Source of the DNA: Arthrobacter_E sp041360795
GTDB taxonomy: Bacteria > Actinomycetota > Actinomycetes > Actinomycetales > Micrococcaceae
NCBI RefSeq assembly: GCF_041360795.1
Contig: NZ_JBFUPW010000004.1
Coordinates: 248,001 to 312,000 of the forward strand
Length of the DNA stretch: 64,000 nt
Direction of reading: 5' to 3'
The position numbers and the translations under genes were made by a program. The number at the start of each line of letters is the position of its first letter. The first letter of the stretch is position 1. Of this stretch, positions 25,346-33,396 are shown piece by piece. The notes under the pieces were generated by a model. That model did not search any database. It was not told the origin of the DNA and saw only the letters and a list, made by a program, of their open reading frames with translations.

Positions 25346-26113
25346 TCAGTCCCGGTTGAACTCCGCGGGTCGCTTCTCCTCGAACGCCGCCATACCTTCC
25401 ACCTGGTCGGGCGTGCCGAACAGGGAGTGGAACAGTCTGCGCTCGAACACCACGCCCTGAGCGAGCCCGGTTTCGAACGCGGCGTTGACGGCCTCCTTGG
25501 CCATCATCGCCACCGGCTTGGACTTCCCGGCGATCGTCTCGGCGACCGCGAGCGCCTCCTCGAGGAGGGATTCCGTGGGCACCACCCGCGAGACCAGCCC
25601 GGACCGTTCCGCTTCCGCGGCGTCCATCATCCGGCCCGTGAGCACCAGGTCCATTGCCTTCGCCTTCCCCACGGCGCGCGTGAGCCGCTGAGAGCCGCCC
25701 ATGCCGGGGATGACGCCGAGGTTGATCTCCGGCTGACCGAACTTCGCGTTCTCAGCGGCGATCAGCAGATCGCACATCATGGCCAGTTCGCAGCCGCCAC
25801 CCAACGCGTAGCCGGAGACCGCGGCGATCACAGGGATCCGGGCCCGGGAGAGCTCCTCCCAGCCGCGGAACCAATCGGCCCGGTACATCTCGAGATGGTC
25901 CTTGGACGCCATCTCCTTGATGTCCGCCCCGGCGGCGAACGCCTTGGCAGAGCCCGTGAGGACCACGGCGCCAGTGCCGGGATCCGCATCCGCGGCCCGG
26001 ACGGCTTCCACCACTTCGGTCATGGTCGCCAGGTTCAGCGCATTGAGCGCCTCCGGCCGGTTGAGGGTCACGATCGTGACGCGCCCACGGCGCTCCACCA
26101 GGATGTTCTGCAC
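25346..26113 (-). CDS. Enoyl-CoA hydratase
   Basis: The 255-residue crotonase-fold enzyme has the oxyanion-hole segments SAKAFAAGADIKEM near residue 62 and SGYALGGGCELAMMCD near residue 105. The paired catalytic glutamates are likely in GGGCELAM and PEINLGVIPGMGGSQRL. It hydrates enoyl-CoA in beta-oxidation or amino-acid catabolism. GTG 26113 is chosen with GAAGGAG nine bases upstream. It follows a 3-hydroxyisobutyryl-CoA hydrolase gene on the same strand, which points to valine or branched-chain breakdown. Confidence 0.9.
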   Translation of the reverse strand: MQNILVERRGRVTIVTLNRPEALNALNLATMTEVVEAVRAADADPGTGAVVLTGSAKAFAAGADIKEMASKDHLEMYRADWFRGWEELSRARIPVIAAVSGYALGGGCELAMMCDLLIAAENAKFGQPEINLGVIPGMGGSQRLTRAVGKAKAMDLVLTGRMMDAAEAERSGLVSRVVPTESLLEEALAVAETIAGKSKPVAMMAKEAVNAAFETGLAQGVVFERRLFHSLFGTPDQVEGMAAFEEKRPAEFNRD

Positions 26114-26211
26114 GGGTGCTTGCTCCTTCGCAATCGGAGTCTGAGGAATGAGGGGTGAGGAATGAGGAATGCGGGCTGAGGATTCGGGTGCTCGAGGCAT
26201 TGCCTCCGGGA

Positions 26212-27363
26212 TCAGGGGACCAGGTCCCCGCCGTCCGTCTCGCCGGGTGCGAACGGAGCGAAGTAGGAGGCGACGAGTTCAGGGCTGACTTCGGTCAGCC
26301 CGGGGTGCTCCCAGCGCGGGGTGCGGTCCTTGTCGATCACCTGAGCACGGATGCCCTCCCGCATGTCCGGAGAGGCGAGGCACCGGACGGCGACGCGGAA
26401 CTCCTCCCGCAGAGCATCCTCCAGTGTCCCGGAGCAGTGCCGGCGCACGGCTTCGAGCGCCACGGCCACGGAGCGCGGGCTCTTGGTCTTGAGGGTCGCG
26501 GCGGCCGCCTGGGCCTGCGGGTCCGGATGGGTTTCGAGGCGGCTCAGGATGACGGCCGCGGAAGCGTCGCCGGACAAGGCTCCCGCGTAGCAGTCTTCGA
26601 TCCAGGGGGCCGCGCCATCCGCGTCCCCGGCTGCGGCGAGCACCGCCTCCGGCGCCATACCGGAGAAGCGGGCCACGGCGTCGTCGGCCGTGTCGGTCTC
26701 CAGGAAGACGAGGAACTCGGGGAGGTTCGCGGCCGGCACGAAGGCGTCCGAGAGACCCAAGTGGATCGCGTCCCCGGCACCCACATGGTCACCCGTCATC
26801 GCGGCGTGGACCCCGGCAGTGCCGGCATGGCCCAGCAGCCAGGTCCCGCCGACGTCGGGGACATAACCGATGGTGACCTCCGGCATGCCCATCCGGGTGT
26901 TCTCGGTGACCACCCGGTGCGAAGCGTGGGCGGAGATGCCCACACCCCCGCCCAGGACCAGGCCGTCCTGCACGGCGATCACGGGCTTGGGGTAGCCGAA
27001 AATCAGCGAGTTCATCCGGAACTCGGCACGGAAGAAGTCATGGGATGCCCGCTCTCCGGCCACGATGTCCCGGTACATCGCCACGACGTCCCCGCCGGCG
27101 CACAGCCCACGTTCCCCTGACCCGGTGATGACGACGTGCTCGATCGACGGATCGACCGCCCAGGCCCGCAGCTGCGCGTCCACCGCCTCCACCATCCCCT
27201 GGTTGAGCGCATTGACCGCACGCGGTCGGTTGAGGATGACCACCCCGGCGTGACCACGCTGCTCGAAGGTCACCTCCGCCGACTTCACCTCCGCGGCAGG
27301 CTGCCCGGCTGTGGGGGCGGAGGCGGAGAGAGTGGACGGTGCGCTGGTACTGGAAGGCTCCAT
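26212..27363 (-). CDS. 3-hydroxyisobutyryl-CoA hydrolase / enoyl-CoA isomerase family
   Basis: The 383-residue crotonase-fold enzyme resembles HIBYL-CoA hydrolases of valine catabolism: GLCAGGDVVAMYRD, LVLGGGVGISAHASHRVVTENTRMGMPEVTIGYVPDVGGTWLLGH (conserved Glu in MPE) and a long C-terminal region missing from simple hydratases. The first 35 residues are a low-complexity Ser/Ala stretch. ATG 27363 gives MEPSSTS; the frame is open further upstream but that part looks non-coding. Upstream of and probably cotranscribed with the enoyl-CoA hydratase. Confidence 0.8.
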   Translation of the reverse strand: MEPSSTSAPSTLSASAPTAGQPAAEVKSAEVTFEQRGHAGVVILNRPRAVNALNQGMVEAVDAQLRAWAVDPSIEHVVITGSGERGLCAGGDVVAMYRDIVAGERASHDFFRAEFRMNSLIFGYPKPVIAVQDGLVLGGGVGISAHASHRVVTENTRMGMPEVTIGYVPDVGGTWLLGHAGTAGVHAAMTGDHVGAGDAIHLGLSDAFVPAANLPEFLVFLETDTADDAVARFSGMAPEAVLAAAGDADGAAPWIEDCYAGALSGDASAAVILSRLETHPDPQAQAAAATLKTKSPRSVAVALEAVRRHCSGTLEDALREEFRVAVRCLASPDMREGIRAQVIDKDRTPRWEHPGLTEVSPELVASYFAPFAPGETDGGDLVP

Positions 27364-27497
27364 GGCTCTAGCTTGCCCGAAAGGCGGACCAGTTTCATCT
27401 GCAACGGCTCCCGATGTGGAAAAGCCTCCTCCTCCATCGGTGGACGGAAGAGGAGGCTGAACCTGGCGGGCCATGGCCCATACCGGGCGCCGAGGAC

Positions 27498-28847
27498 TCA
27501 GGCGAGGACGTCCTCCGGCTTCTCGCCGAGATCCTTGGTGCGGACCTTATACGTCTCCCGGAGGCCGAGCACGCACAGTGCGAGGACCAGGCACGCGGCG
27601 CCGGAGTACAGCGCGATGCCCAGCGAACCGCGGTTGAAAGCGATGAACAGGGCCGTGGCGATGCTCGCCGCCGTGCCGCCGCCCAGCGCGGCCCCGGTCT
27701 GATACGTCGCCGAGATGGACGAGTAGCGGCTCTCCTTCGAGAACTGCTCACCCAGGAACGCGGGGATGCAGCCCTGCGGCATGGCCATGAAGATGTTCAC
27801 CAGGATGAACGCGACGGTGGCCAGGAACGCCACCCGGCTGTCCACCATCCCGAAGAAGAGGAAGAAGAACACCGCGTAGATCACGGCGCCTCCGGCGATG
27901 ACCTTCTTCCGCCCGATCCTGTCGGAGAGGAGACCCATGAACGGGGCGGCGAGCATGAAGGCGAACGAGCCGGCCACCTGGAAGAGCAGCGACTGCGTGT
28001 CCGTGTACCCACGCTCCTCGGTGTACGTGACCGTGAACAGGGAGCCGATGTACGCGATGGTGTTGTAACCGAACGCGACGCCGATGGCCAGGAGCATCTG
28101 CTTCGGGTGCTTCCGGATGGCCGCCAGAAGGGGCACTCGCGGGGCGCTCGCCGTGTTCACCGTCTCGTGCGGCATGCGGGTGCGGGCGATCAGGCCCACG
28201 AGGACCAGGAGACCTCCCAGCCAGAACGGCACGCGCCAGGCCCAGGCGGTGAGCTCGGACTCCGGCAGGAGCGTCATCACCGTGAACACACCCGTGCCGA
28301 AGAGGCTGCCGATGCCGATGCCCGTGCTCGTGAAACTGCCCCACAGGCCACGGCGGTTCTCCGGCGAATTCTCGATGCCGAAGAGGGACGCCCCGCCCCA
28401 CTCGCCGCCCGCCGCGAAGCCCTGCACGAGGCGCAGGACAACCAGCAGAACGGGAGCCAACAGGCCGACATTCTGGTACGTCGGGAGGCAGCCGATGAGG
28501 AAGGTGCTGCCGCCCATCAGGAGCAGGGTCATGATGAGCATGGACTTGCGCCCGATCCGGTCACCGAAGTGGCCCACCACGATGCCGCCCAGCGGCCGGA
28601 CGATGAACCCTGCGCCGAACGCGGCGAAGGCCACGAGAGTGCCGGTCAGCCGGTCGGTCGCGGGGAAGAAGAGCGTCGGGAAGACGAGGGCGGCGGCCAG
28701 GCCGTAGACGATGAAGTCGTAGAACTCCAGGGCCGTGCCGAAACCCGAGATGAAAAAGGTCCGCAGCGCGGTGGTGGCCTGGGTGCCCAGCGTCGGGGCA
28801 TCCTGCGGCGCCGGGGCGGCGGCCGGTGAGGACTGGGTGTGGGACAT
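27498..28847 (-). CDS. MFS transporter, metabolite:H+ symporter (MHS) family
   Basis: The 449-residue twelve-span protein carries the MHS signature GFGTALEFYDFIVYGLAAALVFP near the start and VGHFGDRIGRKSMLIMTLL as motif A. A second motif A-like loop, GLLSDRIGRKKVIAGG, lies between spans 8 and 9. Substrates of this family are small organic acids, proline/betaine or shikimate; the exact one is unknown. It follows the C45 peptidase gene by 40 bases on the same strand, so it may import that enzyme's substrate or handle its product, under the divergent LacI-like regulator. Confidence 0.85.
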   Translation of the reverse strand: MSHTQSSPAAAPAPQDAPTLGTQATTALRTFFISGFGTALEFYDFIVYGLAAALVFPTLFFPATDRLTGTLVAFAAFGAGFIVRPLGGIVVGHFGDRIGRKSMLIMTLLLMGGSTFLIGCLPTYQNVGLLAPVLLVVLRLVQGFAAGGEWGGASLFGIENSPENRRGLWGSFTSTGIGIGSLFGTGVFTVMTLLPESELTAWAWRVPFWLGGLLVLVGLIARTRMPHETVNTASAPRVPLLAAIRKHPKQMLLAIGVAFGYNTIAYIGSLFTVTYTEERGYTDTQSLLFQVAGSFAFMLAAPFMGLLSDRIGRKKVIAGGAVIYAVFFFLFFGMVDSRVAFLATVAFILVNIFMAMPQGCIPAFLGEQFSKESRYSSISATYQTGAALGGGTAASIATALFIAFNRGSLGIALYSGAACLVLALCVLGLRETYKVRTKDLGEKPEDVLA

Positions 28848-28887
28848 GAGAGTGGTTCCTTGAGGAGATGAAGCGGGGAGGGGGCGG

Positions 28888-29961
28888 TCAGAAGCGCGCG
28901 AGGCCGTGAACGGCGGCTTCGTCGGGACGGCCGGCGAAGTAGTCGAGAGCGAAATGCTCGACGTCGACGCTGATCGTCAGCAGGGTGCCCCACTGATCGA
29001 TGACCGGCTTGGCGGTGTCCGGGGACATGCAGATGGCGGCGGCGGATCCTTCGCCACCGCAGGCGGCTCGGGCCCGCTCGACGGGCGCCAGGCCCGTGAG
29101 GGTTCCTCGGACGGCGTCGAGGTGCTGGTAGCGCTCGGCGGTGGAGGAGTCGGCGGGCATGGTGTCGCCCTGGAAGAGGTCCGGATCGAGGAAGTGGTTG
29201 GTGTGGAAGAGCCAGCCGTCCGCGCCAGGACGGACGACCCCGAGCCCGGCCGGGGCGAGTTCGAGGCTCACGGCGCGGGAGACGCCGTCGTGGAAGTCGA
29301 AGACGGTGAAGACGGTGGAGGCGCTGACCGTGGCGCTTGCCGCGATGGCCTGGGCCTCCTCCACGGTCGCAGCCTCCTCCAGGATGCGGCGGGCGATCGC
29401 GTGGACCGGCACCCCGCCCTGATCGGAGTCGCTGCGGTGGGACAGGATGTTGAAGTGCAGGCCGAGCCCGGCGTCGTTCACGCCGATCTTCGCGGCGGTG
29501 CCGAATTCGGTGAACACCTTGGCCCGGCGGCCGGCCGGCGTGGTGAGGTCCAGCAGCAGGCCGTCCGGCACCAGGAATTCGTGCCAGTCCCAGGTCTGGA
29601 GGGTCTCCGGAGCGCGATCTTCGCCGGTGAGGACCGCGGTGGAGCATTCGCCTTCACCGCGCGGCGGCTCGGCCGCGAGGATCTCGGTGCGGGCGCCAAC
29701 GGCGGCGAGCTGCCAGAGGTCGAGGCCGGCGGCCGAGGCGATGGCCTCCGTCTCCGCAGCCAGGCCGGGCGCCCAGTCGGCCAGTGCCGCGTGGCTCGCC
29801 TCGGCGATACTCCGCACGGTCTCCTCCGGGATGTTGAGAGCCGCGAAATGGTTGAGGTACAGCCCGGCCACGTGCTCGAAGCGGTCGCCGAACTCCAGCC
29901 CGAGTTCACGGCCGCGGACTGCCGGGTCCTGCGTGGTGGATGTTGCGGTGAAGAGCTTCAT
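28888..29961 (-). CDS. C45-family peptidase / acyltransferase (Ntn hydrolase)
   Basis: The 357-residue protein resembles the acyl-CoA:6-aminopenicillanate acyltransferase/C45 family. Unlike the penicillin enzyme it is not split by eye; the likely nucleophile is Cys106 in GEGECSTAV, freed by autocatalytic cleavage. Downstream come TWDWHEF, TEFGTAAKIGVNDAGLGLHFNILSH and FTVFDFHDGVSRAVS, typical of this fold. It should hydrolyse a linear amide or N-acyl group. ATG 29961 has GAAGGA eight bases upstream. Divergent from a LacI-like regulator, with an operator between -35 and -10 of its promoter. Confidence 0.8.
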   Translation of the reverse strand: MKLFTATSTTQDPAVRGRELGLEFGDRFEHVAGLYLNHFAALNIPEETVRSIAEASHAALADWAPGLAAETEAIASAAGLDLWQLAAVGARTEILAAEPPRGEGECSTAVLTGEDRAPETLQTWDWHEFLVPDGLLLDLTTPAGRRAKVFTEFGTAAKIGVNDAGLGLHFNILSHRSDSDQGGVPVHAIARRILEEAATVEEAQAIAASATVSASTVFTVFDFHDGVSRAVSLELAPAGLGVVRPGADGWLFHTNHFLDPDLFQGDTMPADSSTAERYQHLDAVRGTLTGLAPVERARAACGGEGSAAAICMSPDTAKPVIDQWGTLLTISVDVEHFALDYFAGRPDEAAVHGLARF

Positions 29962-30001
29962 GAGGGGTTCCTTCGTGGGGGCGTTTTCTGAGGTGCAGAT
30001 C

Positions 30002-30030
30002 ACATTAGGGAAGTAAAACGTTTTATGCAA
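30002..30030 (-). promoter_or_regulatory. Promoter with LacI-type operator controlling the C45/MHS operon
   Basis: On the minus strand TTGCAT (30025-30030), 17 bases and TAATGT (30002-30007) form a good sigma-70-type promoter. The perfect 12-bp palindrome TAAAACGTTTTA (30014-30025) with a central CG lies between the two boxes, as expected for repression by the divergent LacI-family regulator. Confidence 0.75.
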
Positions 30031-30118
30031 TGATGGTTTTCCACTTGGCATGCTGGACCCGTTTGCGGGCGGTTCCGTCCCTGGTGAAATGTGGGTACGA
30101 ACGATTTCAGGAGGGTCC

Positions 30119-31135
30119 GTGGCACGTGGCAAAGGTGTGACGATCCGGGATGTGGCGCGCCGCGCGGGGGTGTCCATCACTGCCGTCTCGCACTCGCTGA
30201 ACGGCAAGGGGACCATCAGCGAGGAGACCAGGGCGCGTGTGAAGGCCGCCGCGGACGAACTCGGATACCAGGCGGACGCCTTCGCCCGTGGCATGCGCCA
30301 GGGCAGCATCGGCGCCATCGGCCTGGTGATGCGCTCCCTCGACGCCCTGGGCGACTACACCCCGGCCGGCGTCGACGTGTTCGAGCGGTTCGCCGGGATC
30401 CTGTCCTCCCGCGCCCTGGCCCGCGGGCTCAGCCTCACGCTCGTGCCGGATCTGACCCGCAGTCCCGTGCCGCCGCTGGCATTCTCCATGGACGGCTACG
30501 TCATCATGAGTCCCAACGCCCAGGACCCCGTGATCGAGCTCCTGGACCGGCGGGGCATCCCCTATGTCTGTTACGGCAAGCTCCTGGACAAGCCGGACTT
30601 CACGCGCTGGTCCTCCGAGGACGACCCCCTCGCCGCCCGGCAGATCCTGGCGCACTTCGAAGCCGCTGGGGCCCGTGAGGTCGTGCTGGTCTCCGGAACG
30701 GACCGGAACGCGTGGAATGCGGACTTCCTCCAGGAGTATCTGTCGTGGTGCGAGCGCCACAAGGTGACGCCGCGGGTTTACGAGCAGTCGGAGCGGTCGG
30801 GCCTCGACGGCGGGCGCGACGCCGGGCTGCGCATCCTCGCGGACGGCGTTCCCGAAGCGGTGTTCTGCATGACGGGGCGGCACGCCGCAGGCGTCCAGCA
30901 GGAGATCCTGGCGGCCGGGGTGACCGTGCCGGGTCAGGTGATGATCGCCGCGGCGTCGGATTCGGAGCACGCCCGCTCGAGCCGACCCGCCATCACGGCC
31001 TTCGAACTCAACCCCGCCGGCACTGCGGACCTGCTCCTGGACATGCTGCAGGAACTGCTCAAGACCGGCGAGACCGTGGGTCCCCGACTCACGCGGGCCC
31101 GGCTCCGGCCTCGCGCTTCGACGCGGAGGGACTAG
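30119..31135 (+). CDS. LacI-family transcriptional regulator
   Basis: The 338-residue protein has an N-terminal helix-turn-helix (VTIRDVARRAGVSITAVSHS, hinge LGYQADAFARGMRQG) and a periplasmic-binding-like sensor domain. GTG 30119 is chosen: AGGAGG at 30109-30114 lies just upstream and the protein then starts ARGKGVTIRDVA as in relatives, although an ATG at 30050 is in frame. It is divergent from the C45 peptidase gene, and the TAAAACGTTTTA palindrome between them is the probable target. Effector unknown, presumably linked to the amide substrate. Confidence 0.85.
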   Translation: MARGKGVTIRDVARRAGVSITAVSHSLNGKGTISEETRARVKAAADELGYQADAFARGMRQGSIGAIGLVMRSLDALGDYTPAGVDVFERFAGILSSRALARGLSLTLVPDLTRSPVPPLAFSMDGYVIMSPNAQDPVIELLDRRGIPYVCYGKLLDKPDFTRWSSEDDPLAARQILAHFEAAGAREVVLVSGTDRNAWNADFLQEYLSWCERHKVTPRVYEQSERSGLDGGRDAGLRILADGVPEAVFCMTGRHAAGVQQEILAAGVTVPGQVMIAAASDSEHARSSRPAITAFELNPAGTADLLLDMLQELLKTGETVGPRLTRARLRPRASTRRD

Positions 31136-31162
31136 ACCCCCAGCCGTCCTTCTGTCTCCACC

Positions 31163-31260
31163 TCTGATCGACTGCTCCACACGATGTCATTCCGCCCGGA
31201 ATTCCAGGGATTTCGGCATCGTATGGAGCAGTCGATCAGAGTATCAAGCAGTCGATCAGA
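31163..31260. repeat. Family A hairpin repeat, copy 3, with duplicated right arm
   Basis: TCTGATCGACTGCTCCA (31163-31179) pairs with TGGAGCAGTCGATCAGA (31224-31240). Bases 31241-31260 repeat the preceding 20 bases with two changes (TATCAAG for TATGGAG). The duplicated arm supplies the TGA stop (31256-31258) of the DtxR-like gene. Located between converging genes. Confidence 0.85.
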
Positions 31261-31933
31261 GGGGCGCGACCCGCAGCGCGGCCGCGGCGACCGTGCTCAA
31301 CTGGACCGGCTCGCCGTCGACGGTGATCGTGACGGCATCGGCCGCCGCGGAGACCGTCTCGACCCGGACCCGGACTCCGACCGTGAGCCCCAGCGACTCG
31401 AGATAGCGGAGCAGCTCCGACGACCGGTCCGAGACCCGGGTGATCCTCGCCTGCGTCCCCGGCCCCACGTCGGCGAGCGCCTGATCCGGTTCCGTCACCA
31501 CGGCGCCGGTGACGTCGGGAATGGGGTGCCCGTGCGGGTCGCGGACCGGGTGGCCGAGGACGGCGTCCATCCGCTCCAGCAGGGTGTCCGAGATGACGTG
31601 TTCGAGCCGGTCCGCCTCCGCGTGGACCTCGTCCCACGGGACGTGCAGGGCGCGGGCGAGGTAGCTCTCCAGCAGCCGGTGGCGGCGCACGATCCGCAGC
31701 GCCACGCGTCGGCCGGCGTCGGTCAGCGAGATAGCGCCGTACGGCTCGTATTCGATGAATCCGTCACGCGCCAGCTTCTTGAGCGTGCTCGACACTGTGG
31801 ACGGCGTGACGTCGAGCTGGGCGGCGAGTTCCGTCGTCGTCGGACCGCCGTCGGGCCACTCGAACGCCTTCCAGATGAGCGTGACGTAGTCCTCGACGAC
31901 GCGGGTGACTGCTGGGCTGCCCATCTTCCGCAT
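31256..31933 (-). CDS. DtxR/MntR-family metal-dependent regulator
   Basis: The 225-residue protein has an N-terminal winged helix (PTTTELAAQLDVTPSTVSSTLKKL) and a metal-binding/dimerisation helix set. The latter contains RIVRRHRLLESYL, DEVHAEADRLEHVISD and GHPVRDPHGHPIP. A C-terminal SH3/FeoA-like domain follows (GTQARITRVSDRSSELLRYLESLGLTVG). The start ATG 31933 is one base past the exchanger stop (TAG-A-ATG), so the two genes are coupled. The link to a riboswitch-controlled exporter points to manganese rather than iron sensing. Its stop codon lies inside a family A repeat. Confidence 0.85.
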   Translation of the reverse strand: MRKMGSPAVTRVVEDYVTLIWKAFEWPDGGPTTTELAAQLDVTPSTVSSTLKKLARDGFIEYEPYGAISLTDAGRRVALRIVRRHRLLESYLARALHVPWDEVHAEADRLEHVISDTLLERMDAVLGHPVRDPHGHPIPDVTGAVVTEPDQALADVGPGTQARITRVSDRSSELLRYLESLGLTVGVRVRVETVSAAADAVTITVDGEPVQLSTVAAAALRVAPL

Positions 31934-31934
31934 T

Positions 31935-33188
31935 CTAGTGGGCCTCCCTCTCCGGCACCCGGGCTGGCTCCACACGTCGCGGCCGTCGGAAGGGCGCCGC
32001 GAGCGTCGGGACGATGTCTCGGCGATGGGCCACCAGGAAGCCAACGGCGAGCACCGCCTGGACGAGACTCAGGACGTACCTGCCGCCCGTGTCCGTGACG
32101 ATGAACTGGACCGCGAACAGTGCCGCCAGGCCCACCGCCGACCACCAATGGAACCGCAGCGCGACGATGATGGCAACGCCCAGCAGCGTCTGCGTGGCCG
32201 TCAGCACGAACTCCTCGACCTGCCGCGCATCCATCGGCAGCCCCGCTCCGCCACCGCCGAACCAGTAGGCGACCGGCAGCGACCCGACCAGGAGGCTCCA
32301 CTGGTTCACCTTGGATGCGATCAGTGTGCCGATGGCGGCGGCGCCCATCCCGCGCACGGCGAACATGACGGCGATGATGAACTCCGGGGCCTCGGAGGCG
32401 AGGGGCGCGAGCCACTGGACCAGGAAGTAGCTGTCGATGCCGAGGGCCGAGCCCGAGGCGACGAGCGCCTCCGCGAACGGTTCGGCCGCGGTGACGATGA
32501 TCGCCGCCGAGAGAAGGAACAAGGCGACGACGGTGATCCGGCGGCGTCGAACGTCCATCCGCGCGATCAGGGCCGCCGCGCCGACGAACTCCTCCTCCCG
32601 CGCGTCGTGGACCTGGCTGGCCCGCCAGAGGTAGAGGGCGAAGATCCCGATCAGACCGAAGCCCAGCCAGAGGGGGATGCTCCCGAGGAGCGGGATCGCG
32701 AAGGCCAGCACCGCGAGGATAGCGAGGAATCCGATGTCGAGACGGCTGTCCTCAGGAAGGCGGATGAAGTGCGGCTGTTTACCGGCTCCCTTCCGCATCT
32801 TCCGCATCTTGCGGGCGACGGCGAAGGCCACGATCACGACGAGCGGCCAGCCGAAGCCGAGCAGCAAGCGGTTCGAACCGGTCATGTTCGCGGCGGCGAA
32901 GTGCGTGTACGCGGAGTCGGACCCGGCCCGGAACGCGTAGTACAGGTCCACCGCGTACTCGGGCAGCACTGCGATCAGGGCGAGGAGCGCGATGGCGAGC
33001 GCTCCGGAGATGTCCTTCTGGGCGGCCTCCGCGGCCCAGGCCAGAAGAAACGCCGCGGCGACGACGGACGCTCCGAAGACGAGGAGGCTCACGACGGGTG
33101 GCAGGTGGATGCCGCTGAGGCGCAGCGCGACGGCCGGGACGGCGATCGCGAAGCACAGTACGAGACGGCGGATCAGAGCAGGTGGCAT
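31935..33188 (-). CDS. CaCA-type cation exchanger, probable Mn2+/Ca2+ exporter
   Basis: The 417-residue membrane protein has about eleven spans and the two inverted alpha repeats of the Ca2+/cation antiporter superfamily: LIAVLPEYAVDLYYAFRAGS near residue 75 and WLAPLASEAPEFIIAVMFAV near residue 255, each with the central acidic Glu-Pro pair. A basic cytoplasmic loop (ARKMRKMRKGAG) lies between. ATG 33188 has AAGGA eight bases upstream. A yybP-ykoY riboswitch precedes it and a DtxR-family gene follows directly, so manganese efflux is the best guess. Confidence 0.8.
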   Translation of the reverse strand: MPPALIRRLVLCFAIAVPAVALRLSGIHLPPVVSLLVFGASVVAAAFLLAWAAEAAQKDISGALAIALLALIAVLPEYAVDLYYAFRAGSDSAYTHFAAANMTGSNRLLLGFGWPLVVIVAFAVARKMRKMRKGAGKQPHFIRLPEDSRLDIGFLAILAVLAFAIPLLGSIPLWLGFGLIGIFALYLWRASQVHDAREEEFVGAAALIARMDVRRRRITVVALFLLSAAIIVTAAEPFAEALVASGSALGIDSYFLVQWLAPLASEAPEFIIAVMFAVRGMGAAAIGTLIASKVNQWSLLVGSLPVAYWFGGGGAGLPMDARQVEEFVLTATQTLLGVAIIVALRFHWWSAVGLAALFAVQFIVTDTGGRYVLSLVQAVLAVGFLVAHRRDIVPTLAAPFRRPRRVEPARVPEREAH

Positions 33189-33239
33189 GGCGAATTCCTT
33201 GCATCACGCCGTGGCCCGGGAGAGATCTCCGGCCACGAC

Positions 33240-33365
33240 TCATGGCCGAAGGTCTCGTTCGCCTCACGCGGTGAGGTGGCGCGCCGGACCACCCACGATG
33301 GCGGTCAGCATGTCGACGCAGCGCGTCCGGAGGTCATCCCCGGACTGAACTACTCCCCTTCGGAA
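33240..33365 (-). ncRNA. yybP-ykoY (manganese) riboswitch
   Basis: Minus strand: CCGAAGGGGAGTAGTT (from 33363) opens the element and GGCGAACGAGACCTTCGGCC (33263-33244) closes it. P1 is CCGAAGG (33357-33363) pairing with CCTTCGG (33246-33252). The GGGGAGTAG loop and the CGAGACC loop are the two conserved halves of this Mn2+-sensing class, which usually sits ahead of efflux transporters. A further hairpin (GTGGCCGGAGA/TCTCCCGGGCCAC, about 33209-33235) between it and the exchanger ATG may be the expression platform. Recognised by motif, not by covariance search. Confidence 0.85.
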
Positions 33366-33396
33366 CTCCACGTTGCCGGGCCGGAATTGGGTGTGT

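Noticed and set aside
31256..31933. Iron repressor controlling the desferrioxamine boxes
   Set aside because: This DtxR-family gene is coupled to a Mn-riboswitch exporter and lies far from the des operon; a separate DmdR/IdeR elsewhere is more likely.
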